Shown: piece after piece, positions 52,901-61,035 of the stretch | Layout: each line of letters opens with the position of its first letter | Numbering within the stretch: position 1 is the first letter of the stretch | DNA from: Chersky-840 sp963794615 | GTDB taxonomy: Bacteria; Actinomycetota; Acidimicrobiia; Acidimicrobiales; UBA8190 | DNA length: 64,000 nucleotides | NCBI GenBank assembly: GCA_963794615.1 | Contig: CAWCEP010000009.1 | Coordinates: forward strand, 62,001 to 126,000 | Reading direction: 5' to 3' | The notes under the pieces: model-generated | The model's input: the letters and a program-made list of their open reading frames with translations, nothing else | The model's database searches: none | Told to the model about the DNA's origin: nothing | Made by a program: the position numbers and the translations under genes

Positions 52901-53223
52901 ATCACGACCAGATCATCTGGCTCGGCGTCGGCTTCGAAGCGGCTCTTTGTCACCACCTCGGGCGGCTCGACAATCTCGAGGGCCGGTATGACGACGCCGA
53001 GCGGTGGTTTACCGAAGCTCTCGAAATCCACCACCGCGTTCGCTCGCCCTTCCTCGTGGCCTGCACCCAAGCGGCGTGGGCGGCGATGCTCGCCGACCGC
53101 AATCGAGGGGATGACCATTTCCGTGCTCGCACGATGGCTCAAGCCGCTCTCGACGCCGCCGTCTCCGGCGGGTACGACTACGTCGGTTCCGACGCCCGGC
53201 TCGTCCTCGAACGTCTCGCGTAG
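49924..53223 (+). CDS. Adenylate/guanylate cyclase-domain protein with AAA ATPase and TPR-like region
   Basis: 1099 residues. N-terminal class III cyclase homology domain (residues 5-170): metal Asp13 in FTDLVGS and Asp57 in KNLGDG, then GVPVVEAARLCAHAGGGEILV. An NB-ARC/MalT-type ATPase follows (P-loop GEPGIGKTT near 222, VVLDDLHWAD for Walker B). The last 500 residues are helical repeats of TPR type (LAYHWAAAVQPADSTKAILYARLAGTRALDQLAPDEAVRWYSQAL). There is no C-terminal LuxR HTH. A similar plan is common in mycobacteria. It stands alone; the ligand is unknown. Confidence 0.88.
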   Translation: MANTQTVTIVFTDLVGSTALLSRVGEERAEELRREHFGILRDTINRTGCREVKNLGDGLMIVADSAAQGAACAVEIQQAFVARNRRAGEPLMVRVGVSLGDADVEDDDYFGVPVVEAARLCAHAGGGEILVADVVRQLSGTRSGLAFESVGRLELKGLDNPLETSRVVWAPVDPMAERPPFPVRLDAARSENFVGRGAESERLVDTWKTVVADGGLRPMLLAGEPGIGKTTLAARFASEAYEQGAIVLYGRCDEDLGIPYQPWIEALAQLVEGVSETVVVSHVADRGAHLARLVPQLAKRMEVDVPASEDPDSERFVLFGCVADLLARASVEHPVLVVLDDLHWADRPSLQLLRHLATAETPVRVGVLGTFRDSDVAAGDPLSDLLAGLHREGGAERIALSGLSDLDLLALLESVAGHEMDEEGVALRDALLGETAGNPFFVGEMVRHLAETGVIYQRDDGRWVASADLRAVGLPVSVREVVGRRLARLGPDTERVLALASVIGRDFDLPLLATVAHVEVDALIDLCDAAVANRVLQTTDHTDRYTFAHALIEHTLYDSLSPARRARAHSAVGEALEAQLGADPGERTGELAYHWAAAVQPADSTKAILYARLAGTRALDQLAPDEAVRWYSQALDLIHRAAHPDDRQRAELLVGLGEAQRQCGIAEHRETLLEAAHLADTIDDVDLLVRAVISNNRGFASVIGGVDHERIAFIDRALESVGDSPTAERAQLLALSAAERLYLDDLPERVALAEEAVAVARDVGDPAKFAFAVQRTMASIAHPSTLALRGAWLDEVLQIVHEVDDAAVQYWCHNIGECLALERGDGAAIDTHLGREAEIATRIPHASIRWNHTFHRAYLAGLRGDLAEYERLAEAAFSFGTENGEPDAFTIYAVQLGNVRHHQGRLHELIPLVEQVLAESPALRAYRAVLVLAKARAGLVAEARVMLDEDRADGFQMPKDVAWSFGMGSWMEAAAVLGSVEAAPNLRAQIVPYHDQIIWLGVGFEAALCHHLGRLDNLEGRYDDAERWFTEALEIHHRVRSPFLVACTQAAWAAMLADRNRGDDHFRARTMAQAALDAAVSGGYDYVGSDARLVLERLA

Positions 53224-53700
53224 TCCACGCGCCGCTGGGCGATATCGGCTGCGATCTCAACCGGTCGATGCAACAGCCTCGGCGAACGCCTGAGATGGTG
53301 ACAGGCCGCTGAACGGTACCGATTCGACAGATGCTCGAACACGCCGACGGTTGACGGACTCCGACGTTGCTCGTGGGAGATCGATGGCGGACAAGGATCC
53401 ATTGGACGATACGCTGGGCCAACACGCGGAACCCAGGGGCGCATATCATCCTGAGTCGGGCCGGCGACGCTCCGTCTGCCAGATCGGAGTCGGTCCCAAG
53501 GTGACTGACTCACCTCCGACCCTGACTGAGCCGCCATCGCTCAACGACGCGAATACTGCGCGGGTCGCTGTCCGGCCCGATTATCCGAATCCGGTGCAAC
53601 CCGTCGGACGAAGAGGAAGACACCGGGAGCGCATGGCCCCGATTGTGCGCTCCCGAAGCCGCCCTCGCCTCGAGTCCTGACCTCAGTCGGGAGCGGCCTC
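53224..53700. other. No gene recognised
   Basis: Short frames occur on both strands (for example 53385-53680 plus) but they lack a ribosome site, homology or consistent codon bias. No repeat or RNA structure was apparent. Confidence 0.5.
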
Positions 53701-54495
53701 TTGCGGATGCCTGGAGCCCTTGCTTCGCTACGGGAGCTTCCGAGCGCCAGATCGGGCAATCTGTGCAGCGTGGCGAAGTCCAATGGGGAACCTGATGAGG
53801 CTGCGGTGCATGCACTCTTCGCTGCGATCGCCTCTCGCGATCAGGTGGGGGCTACGCGAATCCTGGGCCAAGGGCCTGACTTGGCCCGCTGCTCCCTCCG
53901 GGGCGGTGCGAGCCGCCAGAATCCGAAGCCCTACTTCCTTCTCCCGATCCGGCATTACGTCTACGCCGGCGACACCGCTCTGCATGTTGCCGCCGCCGCC
54001 CATCACCGAGGCATCGCGGAGTCGCTCATCGCAAAAGGGGCTGAAGTTCGGGCCCGCAACCGAAGAGGAGCCGAGCCGCTCCACTACGCCGCGGATGGAG
54101 GCCCCGGCTCTGGGTATCGTGACTCAGATCAGCAGCAAGGCATCATTTCCTACCTCATTGAGGCTGACGCAGACCCAGACGCAATCGACAAGAGCGGGGT
54201 GACGCCGCTTCATCGAGCCGTGAGGAATCGAAGCTCGGTCGCCGTCAGCACCCTGATTGACAAGGGCGCCGATCCTCTGCGCATGAACAAGAGCGGTTCG
54301 ACACCCCTCCACCTGGCGGTCCAGAACACGGGCAAGAGCAACTCTGGTTCCGATGGCGCCAAAGAGGAGCAGCACAGAATCATCGTGTTGTTGCTAGAAC
54401 ACGGCGCCAGACCTACCGATCTCGACGCTAAGGGCAAGACCGTCGCTGCCGCCGCATCGAGCGAGTGGATCCGTGAGGTGCTCGCCAGTCACTGA
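53701..54495 (+). CDS. Ankyrin-repeat protein
   Basis: Up to 264 residues; TTG 53701 has GGGAG upstream, ATG 53707 and GTG 53770 are alternatives. Four to five ankyrin repeats: DTALHVAAAAHHRGIAESLIAKGAEV, AEPLHYAADGG..., VTPLHRAVRNRSSVAVSTLIDKGADPL, STPLHLAVQN... and a last degenerate unit. No secretion signal. Probably mediates protein binding in the cytoplasm. In the accessory part of the window. Confidence 0.85.
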   Translation: MRMPGALASLRELPSARSGNLCSVAKSNGEPDEAAVHALFAAIASRDQVGATRILGQGPDLARCSLRGGASRQNPKPYFLLPIRHYVYAGDTALHVAAAAHHRGIAESLIAKGAEVRARNRRGAEPLHYAADGGPGSGYRDSDQQQGIISYLIEADADPDAIDKSGVTPLHRAVRNRSSVAVSTLIDKGADPLRMNKSGSTPLHLAVQNTGKSNSGSDGAKEEQHRIIVLLLEHGARPTDLDAKGKTVAAAASSEWIREVLASH

Positions 54496-54574
54496 CTGGC
54501 TGCCGACCAACCACGAACAGGTAGCGGATCGAGGTTTTCGGTCGCGCGCTCTCCGCCCGGCACCCGGGGATACA

Positions 54575-55177
54575 GTGAGAGCCTTGGATCTTCCAGAGGT
54601 ACTGGTCGCGGACGCTGACGAATGGCGAAGATGGTTGAGCGCCCATCATGCCGATGCTCAAGGTGTCTGGCTGGTCCTGGCCAAGAAGGGAACGGCTGGT
54701 CCGACAACGCTTTCGTACGACGAGGCGCTAGAGGAGGCGATCTGCTTTGGCTGGATTGATGGTCAGCTAGAGCGTCGTGACACCGCAACGTTTCGACGGC
54801 GTTTCACGCCCCGAAAGGTCCGCAGCCCATGGTCTCAACGGAACACCGCCATCGCTGAAAGGCTCATTGCCTCCGGCCGAATGCATCAATCCGGCGAACA
54901 CGAGGTGCGGGAGGCGAAAGGGGATGGTCGATGGCAGACCGCCTACGCCGGGCAAGCCAGCATGGAGGTGCCCAGCGATCTTGTGACTGCCCTGAATGCC
55001 AATCCCCGTGCGAAGGCGATGTTTGAGATGCTCACAAGTGCGAATCGGTACTCCATTCTCCACAGGATCGGAAACGCAAAGAAGCCCGAAACCCGCTCGA
55101 GACGCATCAGCCAGTTTGTCGAAATGTTGGCCCGAGGTGAAACCATCCACCCCCAGGCTCCACGATCACCTGAGTAG
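54575..55177 (+). CDS. YdeI/OmpD-associated family protein
   Basis: 200 residues from GTG 54575. VLVADADEWRRWLSAHHADAQGVWLVLAKKGT, TLSYDEALEEAICFGWIDGQLERRD, FTPRKVRSPWSQRNTAIAERLIASGRM and SRRISQFVEMLARGE follow the YdeI family closely. Some members are annotated as conferring bacteriocin protection, but a mechanism is not known. Full length, unlike the fragment-sized relative at 43386. Confidence 0.9.
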   Translation: MRALDLPEVLVADADEWRRWLSAHHADAQGVWLVLAKKGTAGPTTLSYDEALEEAICFGWIDGQLERRDTATFRRRFTPRKVRSPWSQRNTAIAERLIASGRMHQSGEHEVREAKGDGRWQTAYAGQASMEVPSDLVTALNANPRAKAMFEMLTSANRYSILHRIGNAKKPETRSRRISQFVEMLARGETIHPQAPRSPE

Positions 55178-55639
55178 AAGAGTCCACCGTCGGATGAACG
55201 TTCGGTGCTGCCGCTTGCAAGCGGTGCGGAAACCATGAGGCGACCGACCGCAAGTGCCGGGTACAGGGTGATCCGAAGGGGTCCCGGTGCCCACCTTCGG
55301 GCCGGTCGGGATCACCCGCTCCCGGGCGTCTGGTCCACCGGCTAAGACTTTTGATAAGTCCGGGTTGCGGAACTTCTGGACGAGGCCCGCCGGACCTCGT
55401 CCTGCGCGGTATCACGCGGAGCCTCGAATATTGCGCGGCCAGCTTCTTGGAGTCGGGATGCTCGGCATGGGCACGTTGCGATCGATCCCAAGAACGAAAA
55501 GTGACCGTCGTTTGTTGGTGCCTGGGTCGTCTACCACTCGCACGCAAGGACGGCAAGAGGCGATCGAGACCGGATCGAGTTCACCCTCCAGGGGTTTGCT
55601 CGGTGCCATGCTCGTTAGGGACCCAACAAGGAGAGTGGG
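55178..55639. other. Intergenic region with a structured element, no gene
   Basis: No coding frame with homology. The main feature is the nested hairpin at 55266-55317. A ribosome site (AAGGAGAG) at the right edge belongs to the next gene. Confidence 0.5.
55266..55317. terminator. Nested stem-loop, terminator or structured RNA
   Basis: GGGTGATCC (55266) pairs with GGATCACCC (55309), and just inside CCGAAGG pairs with CCTTCGG (55294), with an asymmetric bulge on the right side. It is 89 bp after the YdeI gene stop. No U-tract follows. Confidence 0.45.
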
Positions 55640-56080
55640 ATGAGTGATAGTCCAATACCGAGGCCAGTTAAGACACGCCACCACATCGGTCAAGCAATCA
55701 GTATTCGGGGGCTAAGAGCCGAGGTCGCGAAGGCGAATGGAGTCAATGCCAAGATTGCCGTCTTTCTCACCAACATCGTTGGATCAATGTGGTGCGCCTA
55801 TGTCTTCGCAGTAATCGCCTTGATCGGATTGCGGCCAGCCCTGAAGCCGGGCGGCGAAGGCATCATCGCGTGGATTGCGCAGACGTTCCTTCAATTGGTA
55901 TTGCTTTCCGTCATCATGGTTGGACAAAATGTGCAGAGCGAGGCGAGCGATGTTCGATCTCAGCACACGTACGACGACACCCTAATGATCCTCGACCGGC
56001 TCGACGTACACACCGCAGGTGGAATCAAGGATCTGGCTGATCGAATCGATGGGTTGGAAGCGAAGATCAGCGGCAAATAG
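55640..56080 (+). CDS. Two-helix membrane protein, DUF1003-like
   Basis: 146 residues with a clear GGAG ribosome site. NAKIAVFLTNIVGSMWCAYVFAVIALIGL and WIAQTFLQLVLLSVIMVGQNVQ are two membrane helices with the conserved F-Q-L and NxxQ residues of DUF1003-type proteins. A C-terminal helix (DDTLMILDRLDVHTAGGIKDLADRIDGLEAKI) is amphipathic and probably coiled coil. The inner membrane role is unknown. GC content is a little below the surroundings. Confidence 0.82.
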   Translation: MSDSPIPRPVKTRHHIGQAISIRGLRAEVAKANGVNAKIAVFLTNIVGSMWCAYVFAVIALIGLRPALKPGGEGIIAWIAQTFLQLVLLSVIMVGQNVQSEASDVRSQHTYDDTLMILDRLDVHTAGGIKDLADRIDGLEAKISGK

Positions 56081-56112
56081 TTACATGCCGAGACCTCCGT
56101 CAGGCGGAACGA

Positions 56113-56808
56113 TCAGCGTTCGCCCACGCCGGCATCAGTGGTGTCTTCGCTTGTGCCCCCGGCCGACCCCTGCGCTCCGACGGCGCGCCGGAGCGCCACC
56201 TTCAAGATGTCCGCGGTGAGCCTTCCGATCTGGGCGGGCGTCTGGTCGAAGTCCACCATGAGTGCCTGAGTCGTGAACGCCGAGAAGTTGAGGGCGAAGG
56301 CCAAAACCAGATCCTGCGGAGGCTCACCGGTGCCACCGGCCCTCTCCCAGGCCAGGCTGGCCAGGAACTGAATTCCTCGAGTTCGGGACTCGTGCCGCAG
56401 AGCGTTCACCTCGGAGAGGACCGGAGAAGCGTTGCGGCTCGGAGCGTGAATGTCCCAGAACGCCTCCCCGAAGATCTCGGCGTTTCGGGTGTGGATCGTC
56501 AGCGCCACACCCTCGATCCAGCCCTCGAGGTCGTCGGTGGGCGAAGGCAACCCCTCGATGGGTTTGCGACCGCAGGCCTCGCACATGTCCTTCACGGTGG
56601 CCAGAATCAACTGGTCGTGACTGGCGTAGTGCCGGAAGATGGTGCGGGGGCTCACACCCGACACCTGGGCGATCTCGTCGACCGTGGCGTCAAAGCCTCG
56701 TCGGGCGACCACCTCCATGGCGGCTTGCCTGATGCGAGCACGAGTGAGGTCTCGTTGCTCTTCAGCCAGAGAAGGAGGGGATGACCCCTGTGGGTTATCC
56801 ACAAGCAT
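56113..56808 (-). CDS. TetR-family transcriptional regulator
   Basis: 231 residues. DLTRARIRQAAMEVVARRGFDATVDEIAQVSGVSPRTIFRHYASHDQLI is the DNA-binding domain; the C-terminal half is a TetR_C fold. The tail GSAGGTSEDTTDAGVGER is low-complexity. It stands alone, ending 33 bp after the DUF1003-like gene on the other strand. Confidence 0.9.
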   Translation of the reverse strand: MLVDNPQGSSPPSLAEEQRDLTRARIRQAAMEVVARRGFDATVDEIAQVSGVSPRTIFRHYASHDQLILATVKDMCEACGRKPIEGLPSPTDDLEGWIEGVALTIHTRNAEIFGEAFWDIHAPSRNASPVLSEVNALRHESRTRGIQFLASLAWERAGGTGEPPQDLVLAFALNFSAFTTQALMVDFDQTPAQIGRLTADILKVALRRAVGAQGSAGGTSEDTTDAGVGER

Positions 56809-57275
56809 TCGCCTTCGGAAGGTTGGCCGCCGTCTCAGATCGTGCCACCAGGCCAGGCCCCATGACGTCTCCTGCTTCCGATGTCTCCTCGGTCAATCAT
56901 CGAAGAGCGTCGAGCCGGCTGCTAGGGCCAACAGTCCCAACGACGGCTAGACGGCCTCGTCCCGGCCCTGCATGGCGCGCGCAAGTGCCGGTTCTGTGCG
57001 CCCCGATGGGGGCCAGCCCGACCAACCTCAGGCCGATCGAGCACAGCAGATGAAGATACGGGCCGCGCATAGCCCCGAATTTGCGCTCCCCAGGGGCGTC
57101 GCCGGACCTACCCCGATACGTGTCGGGATCGGCAGATACACGATGCTTTGTGCGCCTCAGACTTTGACGAGGAACCATGTCAGTCCCAAGTGACACCGCT
57201 GCCGACGATTTTTGAATCTCCCCGCATGTGATCACTGAAATTCCCCACCCCTGAGCGTCGGGTTGGGCCTGAGGG
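56809..57275. other. Intergenic region; possible IS21-type terminal remnant near 57205-57250
   Basis: No gene recognised. At 57205-57255 the motifs GATTTTTGAATCTCCCC and TGATCACTGAAATTCCCCAC look like the repeated terminal/promoter boxes of actinobacterial IS21-type elements, from memory. No matching transposase is present, so it would be a relic adjacent to the IS3 insertion. Confidence 0.35.
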
Positions 57276-57305
57276 TGAATCGCCCTGGGTTCGGTAGAGG
57301 CTTTT
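57276..57305 (+). repeat. Left terminal inverted repeat of IS3 element
   Basis: TGAATCGCCCTGGGTTCGGT followed by AGAGGCTTTT; matches the complement of the right end in the first 10 bases and in GGGTT and AGGCT boxes. Confidence 0.75.
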
Positions 57306-57315
57306 CTGTTAGCGA

Positions 57316-58175
57316 TTACGCGACCCGAGGGTCCTCGCTCTTGGCACGGTAGTGGTTCGCTTCGTACTCGGCCGGCGGGATCTTCCCGCAGGCGCCATGG
57401 AGGCGACGCTGGTTCCACCAGTGGACCCAGGCGGCCGTCGCGAGCTCGACCTGTTCGATCGTCTTCCACGGGCCACGGCGGTAAATGAGCTCGGCCTTGT
57501 AGAGGCCGTTCACGGTCTCGGCCAGGGCGTTATCGTAGGAATCACCTTTCGAACCGACCGATGTGACCGCGCCCTCTTCCGCCAAGCGCTCGGTGTAGCG
57601 GATAGCGAGGTATTGAACGCCGCGATCGCTGTGGTGGACCAAGTCACCGAGGTTGTCCGCGGAGCGGGCCCAGATGGCCATCTCGAGGGCATCGAGGGCG
57701 AGGTCGGCTCGCAGGCTCTTCGAAACTCGCCAGCCGACGATGGCCCGGCTGAAGGCGTCGTGATGAACGCCACGTAGCAGAACCCCGACCACGTCGACAC
57801 GTAGGTGATGTCTGCCAGCCACAGCCGGTTGGGGGCCACGGCGTTGAACTGCCGCTCGACGAGGTCGGCGGGCCGAGACCCGGCGTCACCATCGGTGATG
57901 GTGGTCCGCTTGAACTTGCCCCGGCGCACACCACGTAGCCCCAGGCCGCCCATCAACCGGCCGACTCGGTCCCGGCCGACGTCGACACCTTCACGTTGGA
58001 GCTGGGTCCAGACCTTGTCGACGCCATAGACATCGAAGTTCTCCTCGTGCACCCGGACAATCTCGGGGTTGAGCTCGGCGTCACGGACAGCGCGGTCAGA
58101 CAGAGGACGGGTGATCGCCGCGTAGTAAGTGGAGGGGGCGAACTGCAGGACCCTGCAGATCGGCTCGACCCCCAA
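57316..58175 (-). CDS. IS3-family transposase orfB, DDE integrase core (one frame switch)
   Basis: The first part (VEPICRVLQFAPSTYY, YGVDKVWTQLQREGVDVGRDRVGRLMGGLGLRG, and RLWLADITYV with the first catalytic Asp) is in one frame. At about 57765 a missing C moves sense to another: AFSRAIVGWRVSKSLRADLALDALEMAIW, DLVHHSDRGVQYLAIRYT with the second Asp, and GDSYDNALAETVNGLYKAELI with the Glu. It is probably translated by -1 frameshift from orfA. As sequenced, the element cannot make a full transposase. Confidence 0.85.
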
Positions 58176-58204
58176 CTCCTGGCGGTGTGCCGTGATGTAG
58201 CGGA

Positions 58205-58534
58205 CTACTTGGCTGGGCGGTCGAGCTCCGCCGCGAAAAAAGCCGACGCCGATTTCAAGATGGCGTTCGCCCGTCGGAGCTCCCGCAGCTCCTTCTCCAA
58301 CTCGGCGATCCGGCCCTTGTCTTCGGTCGTCACCCCTGGGCGGGAACCTACGTCGATCTCGGCCTGTCGGACCCAGTTCCGAAGCGTCTGCTCGCCGATC
58401 CCGAGCTGGCGGGCGATGCGGGCCACGACACCCCAGCGCTCCCCGGTCTCGGCGATGGTCTCAGCGACCATCCGGACGGCCCGCTCACGCAACTCGGGTG
58501 GGTACTTCGGGGACGGTGGTCTCTTGTCTGGCAC
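58205..58534 (-). CDS. IS3-family transposase orfA
   Basis: 109 residues with an HTH_Tnp_1 domain (KYPPELRERAVRMVAETIAETGERWGVVARIARQLGIGEQTLRNWVRQAE) and a leucine-zipper tail (IAELEKELRELRRANAILKSASAFF). The zero frame passes through GC-T-TTT-TTC, a perfect X-XXY-YYZ slippery heptamer at 58235-58241, after which the -1 frame is open into orfB. Confidence 0.92.
   Translation of the reverse strand: MPDKRPPSPKYPPELRERAVRMVAETIAETGERWGVVARIARQLGIGEQTLRNWVRQAEIDVGSRPGVTTEDKGRIAELEKELRELRRANAILKSASAFFAAELDRPAK
58235..58241 (-). promoter_or_regulatory. Slippery heptamer for programmed -1 frameshift
   Basis: TTTTTTC on the minus strand in the correct zero phase (GCT TTT TTC); the -1 frame then reads RGGARPPSQVVRYITAHRQ into orfB without a stop. 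Confidence 0.7.
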
Positions 58535-58556
58535 GGCTCCAACCTTTCCAAAGGTT

Positions 58557-58586
58557 CAGAGCCTCCATGAAACCCCGGGCGATTCA
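58557..58586 (-). repeat. Right terminal inverted repeat of IS3 element
   Basis: On the minus strand reads TGAATCGCCCGGGGTTTCAT then GGAGGCTCTG, matching the left end. Confidence 0.75.
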
Positions 58587-58588
58587 GA

Positions 58589-59694
58589 CTGTCTCTTGTC
58601 GGTTTCGTTCTTGTCCCCGGGCAGCCCGCCAGTGCATCGCCCGCCCCTACGTCGACGGCACTGCCAGGGACCTATTCTTCCATGGCGATTGATCCCGTGA
58701 ACGATCACGTCTTTGTATCCACCCCTGGCAGCGGCACCGTTGAGGTTCTCGACTTTTCGGGGAACATCATCAAGACCATCACTGGGTTCGGCAGCTCGTC
58801 GTCTAACTGCGAAAACAGCCCGTCCAGCCATACCAGCAGCCTTGTCTACGCTCAGGGTGAGATTTTCATTGACGATACCGGTGCAGGGACCATTGACGAG
58901 GTGAACACGTCACTGCTTACCATCGACCGAACTGTCGCTTCCGGCATCGACACGCCTTATAACCTTGTCTATGCGAATGGATACCTATGGACTGTGTCCG
59001 GGCAGTCTCTGGCTCAGATCAACATTGCCACCGGCGTAGTCACCAATTTTTCAGTTCCGCTTGAGGGAGTGGGACTCGTCGGCGACGGTGACACGATCTT
59101 CACTTACAACGAGTGCGATGATCCCCTGGTTATATACCGGATCGACGTAAGGTTGACGCCAACCGTCGAAACATCGGCATTCGATCCAGGGGGGATCGAA
59201 AATGTAGAAGATGTCGCCGTTTCGCCAGATGGGTCTCACATCGTTCCGGCTGGTGCGCTCCAAGTGAGTTTGTCGAACTAGATGCGTCGACTCTCGTAGA
59301 CACCGGAACGGTCTATCCCGCCAATCCCTTTCCGACTGCTGCGGCAATGACATCTGGTAATGGGGGACTGTTCGCTGGTGGTTCAAGGGCATTCTCGGCC
59401 TTAGTCGTTTATCCGCTTGATGACCCGTCGAACGAACTCCTCAGTTATCCGTTCAGCTCAAGCGACAGTATTGTTCCGAGGGGTATCGGCTTTAGCCCCG
59501 AGGGCAACCGATTATTCGTAGTCAGCGCCAACGGCCCGGTTTTTCATGTTTTCGACATCACCGGACTGGGTGAACCTCCAGCCGCGACCCCCGAGGCTCC
59601 ATATCCGCTCCTCCTGCCCGTATCCGCAGCGCTTATAGGGGGCGTGGCTGTGTTCTCACGCCAGCGTAAAATCCACAAGCGGAACGCCGTCTGA
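58589..59694 (+). pseudogene. Secreted beta-propeller protein, 5' end removed by the IS and one frame switch
   Basis: The frame is open from the IS edge and reads LSLVGFVLVPGQPASA, the hydrophobic and cleavage part of a signal peptide with its basic start missing. ATG 58682 is the first internal start. YVTN-like propeller strands follow (VNDHVFVSTPGSGTVEVLDFSG, SLVYAQGEIFIDDTGAGTIDEV, YNLVYANGYLWTVSGQSLAQINIATG). Near 59258 sense moves frame (EFVELDASTLVDTGTVYPANPF...). The end, PEAPYPLLLPVSAALIGGVAVF then RQRKIHKR, is a helix with basic tail. Lower GC than neighbours. Confidence 0.75.
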
Positions 59695-59763
59695 AATGCT
59701 GCCACCCCGCGGTCACGATCGGAACGCTGCGTCGGGAGTACCCCACCGTGAAATGCTGATGGT

Positions 59764-60438
59764 GTGAGCTTCTTCGATGAGTTCCCCCGACCAAAGCCTC
59801 CCCGCTTCCGGCCCCCAAAGCACCAGCCTTGGGACGGCCCCGAATCCGGTTGGATCGGAGGATGGGTGCCGTGGCGGATCGTCCTCTTCAAGGCGCCCGA
59901 CGCCTTCGCCGTCTTGCGAGACTTTGAGGCGTACCCTACGGGGCTGCACTTCACGCTGTTCACCACGATGCGGTCGGAACCGGAGGAGCCAGGTGCCTCC
60001 CCGATGCGTCGGATGCACGGGCTGATGATGTTCCCCGGCGCCGGCGGCCCTCGCTTCGGCGTCATGCTCGCCGACGGAAGAAACGCAGCGCTTGGCGAGC
60101 CGTTCATCCGCGGAAACAAGGAGCCGGACCAGCCGGGCCTTATCGGTCAAGGTGGTGGAGGCGGTGGAAGTGTCTGGCGTCAGGGTTACTGGCTCTGGCC
60201 CCTTCCTCCCCCCGGTCCTCTGACCTGGTTCGCCGCGTGGGAGGAACGAGGCATCGCCGAGCAGTCCGTGGATGTAGACGCGTCGGTTCCCGCTGATGCG
60301 GCAGCCGAGGCGGAGAAGCTGTGGGACGTACCTGATAGTGACGTTGGCGGGTCATCTAGCGCAACGAGCAGTGTCCTTATGCGATCTAGCGCCACTAAGA
60401 AGAAAGCCAAAGGCGGCAACAGGAAGGGCAAGAAGTAA
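59764..60438 (+). CDS. Hypothetical protein with Pro-rich N-terminus and basic tail
   Basis: 224 residues from GTG 59764. FPRPKPPRFRPPKHQPWDGPESGWIGGWVPWRIVLFKAPDAFAVLRDFEAYPTGLHFTLFTTMR contains a compact domain of beta strands and aromatic residues; then a glycine linker (GGGGGG), YWLWPLPPPGPLTWFAAWEERGI, and a Lys/Ser-rich tail (ATKKKAKGGNRKGKK). The pattern occurs in other actinobacterial hypotheticals, but no function is known. Confidence 0.78.
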   Translation: MSFFDEFPRPKPPRFRPPKHQPWDGPESGWIGGWVPWRIVLFKAPDAFAVLRDFEAYPTGLHFTLFTTMRSEPEEPGASPMRRMHGLMMFPGAGGPRFGVMLADGRNAALGEPFIRGNKEPDQPGLIGQGGGGGGSVWRQGYWLWPLPPPGPLTWFAAWEERGIAEQSVDVDASVPADAAAEAEKLWDVPDSDVGGSSSATSSVLMRSSATKKKAKGGNRKGKK

Positions 60439-60507
60439 GGGTCCCGTCGAGAGTTAGCCGCTCGGGTTGGCGTGGCTGAAGTGCAAGGCGGGACCCGAGA
60501 AGAATCT

Positions 60508-60529
60508 GACGGACACGGGACGGACACGG
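60508..60529. repeat. Two tandem copies of an 11-bp repeat
   Basis: GACGGACACGG is repeated twice without a gap, just downstream of the rnpB 3' end on the minus strand. Confidence 0.7.
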
Positions 60530-60561
60530 TTTTCCCGAATCTGCCCTCTGACCTGGTGTGT

Positions 60562-60936
<375 letters not shown>

Positions 60937-61022
60937 CAACAGTTTGGCAGTTTGGCAGGTCGACGGCCACAGCGACACGGTCAGACTGGCGTCGAGGAGC
61001 CGTGGGCGACCACCCCCCTCGC

Positions 61023-61035
61023 TAGGGTTTGCACC
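61023..61035 (+). promoter_or_regulatory. Leaderless-type promoter of xseA
   Basis: TAGGGT (61023-61028) lies 7 bases before the ATG at 61036 with no ribosome site, the actinobacterial pattern for transcripts that start at the start codon. Confidence 0.5.

Larger units (their letters stand above)
57276..58586 (-). mobile_element. IS3-family insertion sequence, 1311 bp
   Basis: Terminal inverted repeats begin TGAATCGCCC at both ends (57276-57285 and complement 58577-58586) and stay related further in (GGGTT and GGAGGCT/AGAGGCT boxes). Inside are orfA and orfB in the -1 relation of IS3 elements. The 3-bp flanks (GGG and GAC) do not match, so no target duplication is visible. orfB carries one frame switch. 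Confidence 0.88.

Noticed and set aside
56795..56803. TTATCCACA, a perfect DnaA box
   Set aside because: Single copy inside the start of a TetR gene, with no cluster, AT-rich unwinding region or dnaA/dnaN; expected by chance.
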